A DNA stretch of 64,000 nt, from the NCBI GenBank assembly GCA_030159075.1, contig BROG01001143.1, forward strand, positions 1 through 64,000, read 5' to 3'. A model generated the notes under the pieces. That model saw only the letters and a list, made by a program, of their open reading frames with translations. It was not told the origin of the DNA and did no database searches. Each line of letters begins with the position of its first letter. The first letter of the stretch is position 1. The translations under genes and the position numbers were made by a program. This document shows positions 22,128 to 32,200 of this stretch, piece by piece. Source of the DNA: Atrina japonica. Lineage: Eukaryota; Mollusca; Bivalvia; Pterioida; Pinnidae.

Positions 22128-23990
22128 TGTCAAACAATTATGCACTTATCTAATTTCTCTATTATGTTTATGTACAATTTTCAGTTGTTTATTTCATCAA
22201 AAGCCATACAGTTTATAGATCGCATAAGAAATGATGAAATACATATATCATACAGGTAAAGGTACAAGAAATGAGTAAAAATATAGTAAAATACAACATA
22301 CAGATGACATCAAGTTACAATAATGAATTCACAATAATGAATTTCTAAGGTCTGTGTTGCGTTTAATATATTTACCTAGGTTGCTTATGTAACAGTTTCC
22401 TATATCATATGTAGAATTGACAACAGGAACTGCGGCTTAGGTCCATATATTTTATTCGAGTATATGAATATATTTATTATGCAATTTATTTCTTTTATTA
22501 TTCTTATTAGACCCTGTAATATAATAACAATTGTATAAGTCATAATAAATATATATAAATATGTATATGTTCAATAATGATGGAATGTAATACAGATCGC
22601 TTAGCCGTTAAAAAATGGTAAAATAATTTAGTAATAGTTATCTCTCTTTCTTACATGCGATCTTTACGATATATAAAATGAAATTGAACAACAAAACTTT
22701 ATCGTTACAATCTGAATAATTTGATCAAATATTATGAATATAATATATACAATTACCTGATTGTGGATCAAGGTCCACTTTCTTTATTTCTCAACAAAAT
22801 AATTAAAGAAAGGACTCTTGTACCTATTAAGCAAAAGATACTCAAAATTAAATGTGCGCTCATACAATCACATCGCACTACCTTTTGAAATATAAAAATA
22901 CATATACATATATGTTATCATAATAAATAGGTACTTATTAATGAAGGTATGTACAATGGAATATAAATGAAAACCATGGAACTATTCTTTTATTCTGATT
23001 CATACTATATAGAGAAGAAATAAAAGAAATGGATTCACATTTTAATATGAAACGTTTATAAGGTAAGTAGAGAAAATGTCAACTTACTAAAATGTCTTCA
23101 AAGAAGGTAAGTAGTAATGACTGAATCGGTAAGTGTAGATTGTCCATGTAGAATTTTAAATCTCATTATTATGTGTCATTACGCTTTGCGCATGGTCGTA
23201 AGTACATCACTGGCCAATGGTCAGTGGGTATACAAATGAGTGACCAATAACTGTATAGTTTGTAGAAGGACTTTAGGTATAATCTTACATTGGCCTAAGG
23301 CAATGCAAAGAAAGAAATGGACAAAAATGAATCCAAACTAAATCAATCTGACCTAAATTATTTTCGTGCATTTAGGGTACAGCAATGATATATACATTAC
23401 AATGATATTAATAAAACACCATACTATCACACTTAGTTCCTTGATATTATCTGTACTTAGGAGTTGAATTAATTTAAAGACCGGGGTTTATGAAAGTAGT
23501 AGAGTCTTCTATGTCTGCTTTGCAAAATGTACATGTACATCTGTGTAAGATTTAATTTGCTATTGTTTAGTAATTTACTCAACACCTTTCAAACTTATAC
23601 TAGATCTATTATTTACCAACTATTGTCCCAAATTCTCATAATTACTTTTGTAAATTTTCATTCCTCAGTTCGGAAATCAGACACTCTAGTGACTAATGAT
23701 AACACCGACTCGTTACTTTGTTTTGGAGACCACGTGTACTACTGGTCACAAATCCAACTACAGTATTAACTTTTATTTTTATTCAGGATTTTTTTATTAT
23801 AATTCAGTGTTTTTGACACGGATTAAATTATAGTGTTTTCCCTGGAGTTGTATTTTAGTGGACCACAGGGAATACGTCCAGCACACTCTGTCTTTTTACG
23901 GCCCACAGTGCCATACACCGACTCTTACTCTTCTTCTCGCCAACATTCCCTCACCCCGTTTCTTACAACGCAACAGCGGATACGACTCAA
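22128..23990. other. AT-rich DNA, no gene seen
   Basis: No frame, RNA gene or repeat that can be supported. Several TATATA stretches only. Confidence 0.5.
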
Positions 23991-24036
23991 GTGACAACAT
24001 CTAAGACACACCATCGTCAGTAGTTATAGGCAGCGC

Positions 24037-24142
24037 CATAGCGTGCAGTTTCAAATTTTGCGCCGTTGATGACGTCATCAGAATTCTGGTTTCTGATTGG
24101 TCACTTTGAAACTGCACGCTATGAAGTCACCTGTGACGTCAT
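24037..24142. promoter_or_regulatory. 19-bp inverted repeat around CRE palindromes (promoter-like)
   Basis: Perfect arms CATAGCGTGCAGTTTCAAA (24037-24055) and complement (24105-24123) enclose the palindrome TGATGACGTCATCA (24067-24080, CRE/AP-1 type) and an inverted CCAAT box. A second CRE, TGTGACGTCATA, follows at 24131. Downstream are ETS-like CCGGAAGT (24234) and GGCGGCCAT. It could be a promoter for an unseen transcript, or a MITE carrying these motifs. Confidence 0.4.
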
Positions 24143-24354
24143 ACTGGAAGTATGTCATGTCGGAAGAGTGGTCGTGTTGACATGGCGACAAGGAGAGAGA
24201 GCCAATCGTTGAGCATGGAGGCTTGTCTATGACCGGAAGTGGAAGGTTGTGGGGCGGCCATCTAGTATAACGAGCCAATGAGAGCCTTCGTTACAAGAGG
24301 TCGTGGTCACGAGAGGTCACGTTAGTTCACGAGAGGTCAACGGCTAAGATACAA

Positions 24355-25110
24355 GTTGGGTTTTTTCCAGTTTTGGGGCTGAGAGTGAACCTATTTTTAG
24401 AATCGAAACTTTGGGTTTTTCCAGTTTTGGGCTGAGAGTGAATCTATTTTTATAACCAAAACTTTTGGGTTTTTCCCAGGTTGGAGTGAAATCAGCAGTA
24501 GGTGTCGCCTAAGTCGGCGAGAGTTAACGCTCCTATATCAAGTGCGCAAGTGCGGTAGGCCGAGTTCGAGTCAAGCTTTAACATGTTATCCTTGTACTAA
24601 GACTCATAATTATTATGAGTATGTACAAAGGAAGATCACTCTTTATAGACTGTAAAGGTGAGACAAAGAGAGATCACTCTGTATAGCCTGTATGGATGTG
24701 ACGAAAGGGATATTACTGTGTATAGACTGTATGAGTAAGACAAAAGGGAGATCACTGTGTATAGATTCTATAGGTGAAACATCACTCTGTATAGACTGTA
24801 TAGGTGGAACAAAGGGAAATTACTCTGTATAGACTACAGGGATGGAACAAAAGGGGAGATTACTTAATATGGACTGTAGGCACTAAACCAGAGAGGGAGG
24901 GTGCGTAGTGAAACAGGAAGTATAGGAAGGGTAATGGCTATGGAATCATGGGATATCTAGTTTTTCAGAGACTGACTAATTTCACGGCAGGAGAGAGATA
25001 CATAGAACATGAACGTGTGTAACGTTCTCAAAGTTTGCCAAGTGATCAAGTGTGTGTGCCGTCCTCAAAGTTTGCAAAAGTGATCAAGTGTGTACCGTTC
25101 TCATGTTTCA
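24355..25110. repeat. Three successive tandem-repeat blocks
   Basis: 24360-24500 has about 2.3 units of ~62 bases (TTGGGTTTTTTCCAGTTTTG). 24625-24875 has six degenerate ~40-base units (AGATCACTCTGTATAGACTG). 25025-25110 has two to three units of CAAAGTTTGCAAAAGTGATC. No stable frame is seen. Confidence 0.8.
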
Positions 25111-25614
25111 AAGTTTGCAATTGTGCAACGTTTAAAGTTTTGAAGTCTCAAAGTGACACAAGTGACACAAGTGACCAAGTTGTGAAGTATGAAGTTGTTC
25201 ACTTACTACGTTTCAACAAGTATCAAAGTTCAGACAGTGAAAACAGTATCTGTATTATTTTATAGCGTTTTGTACTTCTGTATTTAAAATAAAAAATTGA
25301 AACACTCACCCAGATAATTTTTCTGACGATGTTGACTTTTCGAGCTTCGGACGCCAAATGAGCTCTCAGAAGTCTAACTGCACTTATTCTCTAGTTTTTT
25401 AAAGTTTCTATTTTTAGAATTTACTAGTTTGAATTTCTATCTAATAAAATTTTATTGATCAAGTAAAAGAAAAAGTGAATGTTTACATTCACTTACTATA
25501 GGTTAGACTTACCACTACAGTATAACACAACACATACAAAAATAAAATTCATACTTTCAGTTAAGGTTTCTTTTCGTGTAGGTTGGATGGCCCTTAAAAA
25601 GGTCGTTTGTTTAG
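25111..25614. other. No gene seen
   Basis: Contains AAGTGACACAAGTGACACAA repeats and an AATAAA near 25290. It could be the end of a non-coding transcript or of a long terminal repeat, but neither can be shown. Confidence 0.3.
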
Positions 25615-25625
25615 GGTTCAGAAAC

Positions 25626-25758
25626 AAATGTAACAAATTCCATCATGGTTGCACGTTAAACACAAGGAGCCTATCCGGAGGTACAGGGGTAGCACCGGCG
25701 TGTGGCAAGGGCTTTGAGTAGTCACGCCGCACGTTAAATCAACTCCAATCGATCGATC
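25626..25758 (+). mobile_element. Short SINE-like insertion with 11-bp target duplication
   Basis: A 133-bp insert ending in GCACGTTAAATCAACTCCAA and GATC repeats (a mollusc SINE-type tail). It is flanked by GGTTCAGAAAC at 25615-25625 and 25759-25769. The duplication defines the insertion site, just beyond the stop of the minus-strand ORF at 25778. Confidence 0.75.
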
Positions 25759-25777
25759 GGTTCAGAAACCCTGTGCC

Positions 25778-26014
25778 TTATAGGCAGCAGCAGCAGACTA
25801 TCTTCGGTCTTCTGGCGGCTGCTCTTTTGGCTTCAGCGGTTCTGCAAAATCTCATCAGCCCAGCCTTCTGTCTATCGAAATATTCCCACTCATTTGACGC
25901 AGTCCTTAGCTTGTTGAGAATGTGCTGTGGTTTACTTTCCCAAAACACTATGCTGTCGAGAAACATTGTCTTGTCGGTATTCTCTCCTAAATAAACCGTA
26001 ATTGGTTGTACCAT
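25778..26014 (-). CDS. Unknown 78-aa protein, histone-like gene architecture
   Basis: Not recognised. A frame on the minus strand from ATG 26014, ending in a Lys/Arg/Ala-rich tail (AEAKRAAARRPK) and four cysteines. Upstream on the same strand are a TATATAAAA box about 50 bases before the ATG and a CCAAT box near 26115, the layout of a compact TATA/CCAAT promoter. The frame stays open upstream to 26350, but the promoter elements favour 26014. It is divergent with the small gene at 26207. After its stop, the sequence before the SINE insertion would have formed a short hairpin. It could also be a chance frame. Confidence 0.35.
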   Translation of the reverse strand: MVQPITVYLGENTDKTMFLDSIVFWESKPQHILNKLRTASNEWEYFDRQKAGLMRFCRTAEAKRAAARRPKIVCCCCL

Positions 26015-26059
26015 AGTCTTTTTGAAACGAAGCGGGGTGGAAATAGAAGCGCACGGCTT

Positions 26060-26160
26060 TTTATATAAGCAGTATAGCGCACGCGACGTACTCCGTGTCG
26101 TCAACTTTAACCTCTTTGATGATTGGTCTATGCGTCGTTGGCAACGCGATTCCACCAATG
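26060..26160. promoter_or_regulatory. Candidate divergent promoter (TATA and CCAAT boxes)
   Basis: TATATAA readable on both strands at about 26060-26070, an inverted CCAAT (GATTGGTC) at about 26118, a forward CCAAT (CACCAATGA) at about 26153, and GTTGGCAACG. It lies between two short divergent ORFs. Confidence 0.4.
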
Positions 26161-26206
26161 AAAAAGCAAAGAGTGATGCACGCCTGGGAGAAATCAGTCT
26201 AAGAGT

Positions 26207-26392
26207 ATGGAATACACTATGGAACAAGAAAACGAATCTGTGCCAAATGAAACTGTGCCGGTATATGATATTAGTCAGATTATTCGTGATACCAAAGAGA
26301 AGGTACGAAAGATTAATATGAACTTTCATCAGGGAAAAGAAGATGTTCACCTGAGACGAATTGTACTTCTAAATTCTGTTTTGCTGGAGTGA
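26207..26392 (+). CDS. Unknown 61-aa protein followed by histone-type 3' stem-loop
   Basis: Not recognised. It begins MEYTMEQENES, with an acidic N-terminus, a helical lysine-rich middle (RDTKEKVRKINMNF) and LRRIVLLNSVLLE at the end. The tail loosely recalls a SERTA-type 'LRRSVLI.N' helix, too weak to name. Its 3' side carries a perfect histone-mRNA-type stem-loop 89 bases after the stop, then AATAAA at about 26546. It shares the word GTCTAAGAGT just upstream of the ATG with the gene at 27106. Intronless. It could be a fragment of a longer gene. Confidence 0.4.
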   Translation: MEYTMEQENESVPNETVPVYDISQIIRDTKEKVRKINMNFHQGKEDVHLRRIVLLNSVLLE

Positions 26393-26480
26393 AGAGAGAA
26401 AACGTAAACAGATGGACGAGAAGTGATTGCCGTTTAACAAGAGATTCTGTTCATGAATCATGGCAGATAATAAAAAAAAT

Positions 26481-26496
26481 GGTCTTTTTCAGGACC
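26481..26496 (+). terminator. Histone-mRNA-type 3' stem-loop
   Basis: GGTCTTTTTCAGGACC: a six-pair stem (one G-U), loop TTTC, 3' flank ACTTA and, 14 bases on, a purine-rich CGAAAAGAAACC resembling the histone downstream element bound by U7 snRNA. Agreement with the metazoan consensus (GGYYCTTTTCARRGCC type) is close. Confidence 0.6.
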
Positions 26497-26564
26497 ACTT
26501 ATATCTTACGAAAAGAAACCTTAAACTGAATGTGCACTGTATACAATAAAATGACTTATAGGGT

Positions 26565-26792
26565 TTATGAGAAGGAGTGTTTTCTTCTCTTTTTCAGAGG
26601 TAAACGTCGTTCTGCTTCCAGTAGATCATCTGTCTTCCTCTTGATAGTCATGGTCATCGGTAACTGTAGTTGACGAAAACTAGCTCCAATTTGTTTTCTA
26701 GTACAAACATACTGAGCTGCCAGATGATCTAAGCACTGTCGAGTTGATCCCTGACTTTCTGTGAGGTTTACTGTTGTTTCAGTTGCCTCCAT
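26565..26792 (-). CDS. Hypothetical 75-aa basic-tailed protein
   Basis: A minus-strand frame from METATETTVNL, with a basic C-terminus (KRKTDD...PLKKRRKHS) that would serve as a nuclear localisation signal. It is not recognised. It lies between two plus-strand genes with histone-type ends and has no hairpin of its own. It may be spurious. Confidence 0.25.
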   Translation of the reverse strand: MEATETTVNLTESQGSTRQCLDHLAAQYVCTRKQIGASFRQLQLPMTMTIKRKTDDLLEAERRLPLKKRRKHSFS

Positions 26793-26879
26793 CTCTAATT
26801 GAGATTCATCAGTAGGCTCTGATAGTCACGATCACATTGCACCGTGGTCATTTTTTTCTTCTGTTGTAACAGAATAATT

Positions 26880-27002
26880 TTGCGAATAGCTTCTGTATAG
26901 ATACTCCCCATTTTGTTTGTTTTTGGGGTTTTTTTTGTTTTTGTTTTTGTTTTGTTTTTGTTTTGTTTTTTTGTTTTTTGGGGTTTTTTTTTTTTTTTTT
27001 TG
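26880..27002. repeat. (TTTTTG)n low-complexity tract
   Basis: T-rich tract with GTTTTT units, densest at about 26916-27002. Confidence 0.9.
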
Positions 27003-27050
27003 TTTCACTAATCGATGTTCAACAAGTACGAGAAGAAACGCTCACGCAAT

Positions 27051-27064
27051 GTGTGACGTCACAC
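27051..27064. promoter_or_regulatory. CRE palindrome GTGTGACGTCACAC
   Basis: A perfect 14-base palindrome centred on TGACGTCA, 42 bases before the ATG at 27106. It is a CREB/ATF-type site by consensus. Confidence 0.45.
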
Positions 27065-27105
27065 CCTGCTGAGTATGTCTAAGAGTCTATAGTCATTGCT
27101 TGATC

Positions 27106-27300
27106 ATGGCTGAATGCGTAAACATGTGGGGTGAAGTAAAAGAAAAAGAAGAATGGATGGTGTGTGCCGATAGAGTGGGAAGAAAGGTGGGATGGCTAAC
27201 GAACATCAATGAATGGATAAAGCTCGTGAAGTTTGAAAAAAGAAAACGAGAAAGACGACAGAGCAAACGGACAAAACGCTTTTTATGCCATGGCATATAA
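27106..27300 (+). CDS. Unknown 64-aa basic protein followed by histone-type stem-loop
   Basis: Not recognised. Starts MAECVNMWGEVKEKEEW and has a tryptophan-containing middle (GWLTNINEWIKLVKFE) and a strongly basic C-terminus (KRKRERRQSKRTKR). A stem-loop of histone-mRNA type starts 16 bases after the TAA, and AATAAA lies near 27392. Upstream are a perfect CRE palindrome and the word GTCTAAGAGT, also found before the gene at 26207. Intronless, small and basic, it would suit a DNA- or RNA-binding role, but that is inference. It may be a chance frame. Confidence 0.4.
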   Translation: MAECVNMWGEVKEKEEWMVCADRVGRKVGWLTNINEWIKLVKFEKRKRERRQSKRTKRFLCHGI

Positions 27301-27316
27301 AGCCTAAAACACAAAC

Positions 27317-27332
27317 GGCACTATTCAGGGCC
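27317..27332 (+). terminator. Histone-mRNA-type stem-loop (one mismatch)
   Basis: GGCACTATTCAGGGCC with 3' flank ACCTA. There are five of six stem pairs (one A-G mismatch) and loop ATTC rather than TTTC. A purine stretch GATAAGAAAACTATGA follows 14 bases on, in the position of a histone downstream element. Confidence 0.45.
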
Positions 27333-27590
27333 ACCTAACTTTTACGATAAGAAAACTATGACTGATTAAAGCAGTTCTATAATCTCAACAATAAAACATA
27401 GATCCTTTGTATACCCTTATTTTCTCTCTCTGTATCTCTCCTAATCTAAGTGTTGCACTATTACTCTTGGTATCCTTCTAGTCATACTCATAGTTTGTCA
27501 AAGGTATTTTACACCAGATCACTCTGTATACCTTTGTGTCTACCGTGTAGATACTGTCACATACGACAACGTCAAATCCCGTAGTACAAC

Positions 27591-27690
27591 TGTCATGTTT
27601 TAATTTTTGAATTTACTAGGTGGGTGGTAAATACAAAAATTAAAACATGACAACCATCCACCTAGTAAATTAAAAAGTTAATACATGACA
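27591..27690. mobile_element. 100-bp foldback MITE
   Basis: Inverted arms TGTCATGTTTTAATTTTTGA and its near complement around a GGTGGGTGG / CCATCCACC core. Same family as 18222-18329. Confidence 0.8.
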
Positions 27691-27829
27691 ACCACGGTAG
27701 TATAGATGATAGACAAATGATTTTAGCAGACTTCGTCTAAATGTTTTTTATATAAACATTAAAATTAATCAAATAACTGTCATACCTGTTAAATACGAAA
27801 GCCGATTGGTATCAAAGAAAAAAATAAAA

Positions 27830-28060
27830 TTATCTCGTAAATACGAGATAAAAATATGCCGTTATTACGAAATAAGATCTCGTAATTACGACATAATTAT
27901 GTCGTAATAACGAGAAAAGATATCGTAATTACGAGACAATTATGTCGTTATTATGAGAAAAGATCTCGTAATTACGAGATAATTATGTCGTCATTACGAT
28001 AAAAGATCTCGTTATTACGAGATAGTTTTCTCGTAATAACGAGAAAAGATCTCGTAATTA
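27830..28060. repeat. Palindromic TCTCGTAATTACGAGA satellite
   Basis: Ten or so degenerate units of TCTCGTAATTACGAGA / GTCGTAATAACGAG. The same satellite continues at 28800-28895 and resumes at 43664-43725 beyond the Polinton, so it is the insertion target. Confidence 0.9.
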
Positions 28061-28067
28061 TATACAG

Positions 28068-28251
28068 TACAGTAAAACCTGCTATAGCGGCCACCTCTAT
28101 ATAAGGATCACCTGTTTATAAGGGCTAGTTTTTTCAAGTCCCTTGACTGCATACTTCAACTAATTTGAACCTGTGTATAAGGGTCACCTGCACATAAGGG
28201 CCAATATTTACTAGTCCCTTGGGTGGCCCCCTATATACAGGTTTTACTGTA
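28068..28251. mobile_element. 184-bp MITE, TA-flanked
   Basis: Terminal repeats TACAGTAAAACCTG...GGCCACC and the inverse GGTGGCC...CAGGTTTTACTGTA, with an interior of repeated ATAAGGGTCACCTG words. TA-containing ends suggest a Tc1/mariner-related element. Confidence 0.85.
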
Positions 28252-28799
28252 TATAGTTAGGGATAGGAAATTATAGTTAATTATCTCGTAATGTATATAA
28301 TAACTGGATATTTCGGAATAATAATTTGAAATTTGAAGTGTGTGTGTGTTTGTGTGGTTCATTATGTGTAATATTTTCATCATTTTGATAATGAAAACAA
28401 AGACATGAAATTTTATTGTTCTAATAATGACCATGTCTTGCTCATTAGCCACGATGGTTGACATAAGGGTTATGTCGATATCCAGTTAATCGTTATAATT
28501 GAGTAAATTATTGTCCACATATTAAGGTAAAAATAATCAGTGTTATATGATCAATCAGTAGGTCTCTGACAAGTTGTTGTGCTGACCAGAACTAAAAATC
28601 AAAGTAGATAACTCGAAAATTTTATATATTAACTCGATATTTAGAGATGATAGCTCGAAATTTCGGGATTATATATATTTACACATGGCAGTATTACTCT
28701 TCCGTAGAATTATATCAATCGCTGTCGTATAATAATCAAATTACGTCCGGTCGGACCAAAAATGTTCGAGTCTCTATAATTTCTTATCCCTAACTGTCG
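28252..28799. other. AT-rich DNA, no gene seen
   Basis: A GTGTGTGT run near 28340 and words such as AACTCGAAATTT / AACTCGATATTT near 28610-28660. No coding support. Confidence 0.4.
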
Positions 28800-28907
28800 A
28801 GATCTTTTCTAGTTATTACGAGAAAACCATCTCGTAATAACGAGATCTTTTCTCGTAATAAAGATATAATTATCTCGTAATTACGAGATCTTTTTTCGTA
28901 AGAAAGT

Positions 28908-29265
28908 AGTATATGGTCCACACTTCAGCTCACCCTTTTCCGAGAAAACGACGACGTCTACGTTTCCCGGAATTCGCGGTCCGGTGGTCACACGGGGGGG
29001 TGGATGGCGTTATATATAGACGATGATATATAACGTGTTCACGGGATCTCGCCGTACCCATGACACCCGATAGATGACTGGACCCCCGGTCGTTCAATTT
29101 TTTCACTATATGTTCCGAGAAACGAAACATACCTAGATTTCCAGGAATCGCAGTTATATATATAGACGATGATATATAACGTATTCACCAGGTAAATGCC
29201 GCACGAGTCGTTTCAATTTGTTCACCTCACAGGTGCCCAATGGTAAAGTGTTTGAAAGTTGAAAA
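28908..29265. repeat. Left terminal inverted repeat of Polinton
   Basis: Matches the complement of 43276-43658. It contains two sub-repeats around TATATAGACGATGATATATA and a G-run that differs in length from the other end. An open frame of ~66 codons runs through it in both copies and is most likely incidental. The inner limit (CCAATGGTAAAGTGT) is approximate. Confidence 0.9.
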
Positions 29266-29298
29266 TGCCATAAGAAATTTCACCTCAATTTAAAAATC

Positions 29299-32200
29299 AT
29301 GTCTCATGAGAAGTTATTGGATTTACCGATCCCACCCGAGAGGTCTATCACGACTCAATATATCGAACCGTTATTGGATCTACCGATTCCGCCCGATTTT
29401 AAAGAAACTTTTTTAAAGCCCAAACGTGTCTACACGGGACAGACCTATCGTTTTGACAAAATTTCCTCGACACGCAGGATAAAGTTTGGAACCAGGTTCG
29501 ACGAATATAAAGTAGTCCTATTGAGGGACGATACACCTATCGATATAGACCGTTTATTTGTACACCTCGTGAGGTCGGTGATAAACGATAGAGGGTTGCA
29601 AAACGGCGATAAATTTCGCATCATCATCAATCACCCGAAATTTCCGAAAATGTTCAGTACGAAATATATCACCGTCTCGGGGGATTTAGCCAAAGATTTA
29701 TTCAAAGCACTGCAAGACTATATAGAATATTACGAGGTGCCCTTAGAAGAAGTAGAAATAGTCGTCCAGTCTACGACAATGCCAAGGGGAAAGGGGAGAC
29801 CCAAAGAACCGGCGACAAAGACGACCTCGTCGTCGAAAAGAAGTATGATCACGACTAAAAACGACGACGCCACGTGTCTGGCACGAGCCATCGTGACGGC
29901 GGTTGCCAACAAACATGAAGACAAACGGACGAATTCCAAGCTTCGAAACGGTTTCAACGGGAGTCGAAAATTACAAAGGGTCGAAGCGTTAAAACTTCAC
30001 GACGAAGCGGGAGTTCCCGTCCGGGATCACGGTTGTACCTTAGAAGACGTGAAAACGTTTGCCGATCACTTGGGCGTGCAGATCAACATAGTGGACGGCG
30101 ATCGGTTCAACGAGATCATCTATACGACCGAAGGGAGCGACGCGATATATCTGTACAAGAATAAAAATCACTTCGATGTGATTACGTCCATGACGGGGTT
30201 TTCGGGTAAAGGATATTACTGTCATACGTGTAAGATGGGCTACGTTAGACGAGATCGCCACAGATGTCCCGAAAAGTGTTTATCGTGCTTCGGTTATGAT
30301 TGCCCGGGGGGAGAAAGGAAAGTGTGCGACGATTGTAACAGAACGTTTTTCGGCGAAGACTGTTTTAAGGAACATAAACGCGTCAGAGGTACGAGAGACG
30401 GCGAAACGGACATGGTTTGTTTAAACGTTCGGAAATGTTTAGAGTGCGAACGGGTGATCAAAGACTTGAAGACCCATATATGCGGTCGTTCCGAATGCCC
30501 GAATTGTAAACTCTATGTCAACATGACGACGCACAAGTGTTTCATGCTCAAGAAACGATGTAAGGGTGGAAAGTGCAGATCGTCAAAGTGTACGAACGAG
30601 AAACGATGTTACAGTTGTAAAACGCGAACGACGAATTATTATTTTTACGACATAGAAGCGATGCAAGACACCGGCGTTCACATACCGAATCTAATCGTGT
30701 GCCAAGACTTTAACGGTCGTCAACACGAATTTTCTACCGCAGACGAGTTTTGCGAGTTTGTGTTGGACCAAAAAAAGGGCACGTTCATCGCCCACAATGC
30801 GAAAGCGTACGACGCGCAGTTTTTGTTTAAAGTATTTCGTGGAGTATAACATTAAACCCTATTGCATTTACAACGGTACGAAGATCATGTACATGGAAGT
30901 CGGAACCGTTCGATTTATCGATTCCATCAATTTTGTCCAATCTGCTCTGGCAGAGTTTCCGAAAACGTTTGGTTTGACCGAACTCAAAAAGGGTTATTTC
31001 CCGCATTATTTCAACAAGCCGTGTCACCGACATTACGTGGGTCCGTTGCCTAGCAAAAAACACTACGGTTTCGATTACATGAGCGTTCGCAATAGGAAAG
31101 AGTTTTTAACGTGGTACGACGCGCGAAAGAACGACGTGTTTGATTTGCAGAAAGAATTGAGGGACTACTGCACGTCCGACGTCCATGTTGAAATTCAGGG
31201 AAGACTTTATCGCGTTGGAAAATATAGATCCGTTACAGTACGTGACGATAGCGTCCGTGTGCATGACCGTCTACAGAAGCAATTACATGCCCGAAAAGAC
31301 GAAAGCCGTCCATAACGATAACGTCGATCACGAAACGTACAGCGCGAAATCCATCGCTTGGCTGGATCACGTGGCGGCCGCCGACGGCGCCGTCATTCGA
31401 CACGCGTTGAACGGCGGCGAGGTGACTCTGCCCGACATCGGTAAAGTCGACGGGTATTGCGAAGACACGAGGACGGTTTACGAATTTCAAGTGTGCTTCT
31501 GGCACGGGTGTAAAAAGTGTTACGCGCGAGACACCGTCAATAACAAGAACCAACTAGACATGGACACGCTCAGAAAACGAACCGCCGCGAAAAACGAGAA
31601 GATACGACGGGCCGGTTACGCGTTCGTCGAGGCCTGGGAATGCGATACAAAAGGCATCGACGCGAAAGAGATCGCAACGCCGTTAAACCCCCGAGATGCC
31701 TTTTTCGGCGGTAGAACAAACGTGACCAAGTTGCTGTACGATTTCGACGGAAGAGGAGAAAAGGGACGATACGTCGACTTTGTTAGTTTGTACCCGACGG
31801 TCCAGTTTGATAAGACCTACCCGGTCGGACATCCCACGAAACTCTATAACCCCGAGCGCGTCGATCGAAATTGGTTGGGGTTCGTCAAATGTAAAGTCGT
31901 GCCGCCCCGGAAATTATATCATCCCGTCTTGCCCGTCAAAATGAAATGCGGAGATGCCGAAAAACTCTTGTTCCCGCTGTGTAAGACGTGTGCCGAACGA
32001 CAGGCCAAGACGACGACGTGCGAACACGCCGACGAGCAGAGGTCGTTTGTGGGAACGTGGTGTACTCCCGAGCTATTCAAGGCCTTGGATAAAGGGTACG
32101 AGATAGAGAAAATTTACGAAGTTTGGCGAGGACACGGACCTCTTCAAAGACTACGTGAAGAACTTATGAAAATCAAGATGGAAAGTTCCGCATTAAAGGT

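Noticed and set aside
25290..25400. Possible LTR boundary (AATAAA followed by GGACGCCAAATGAG)
   Set aside because: No second LTR, primer-binding site or gag/pol sequence was found nearby.
26022..26321. 99-codon plus-strand frame overlapping the candidate promoter
   Set aside because: It begins with a non-ATG codon before the TATA/CCAAT region and overlaps the better-placed ORF at 26207.
28930..29130. Open frame of ~66 codons in both Polinton inverted repeats (28930-29130 and 43354-43578)
   Set aside because: Its presence in both ends follows from the inverted duplication. It crosses a G-run of different length and has no promoter, leader or recognisable domain.
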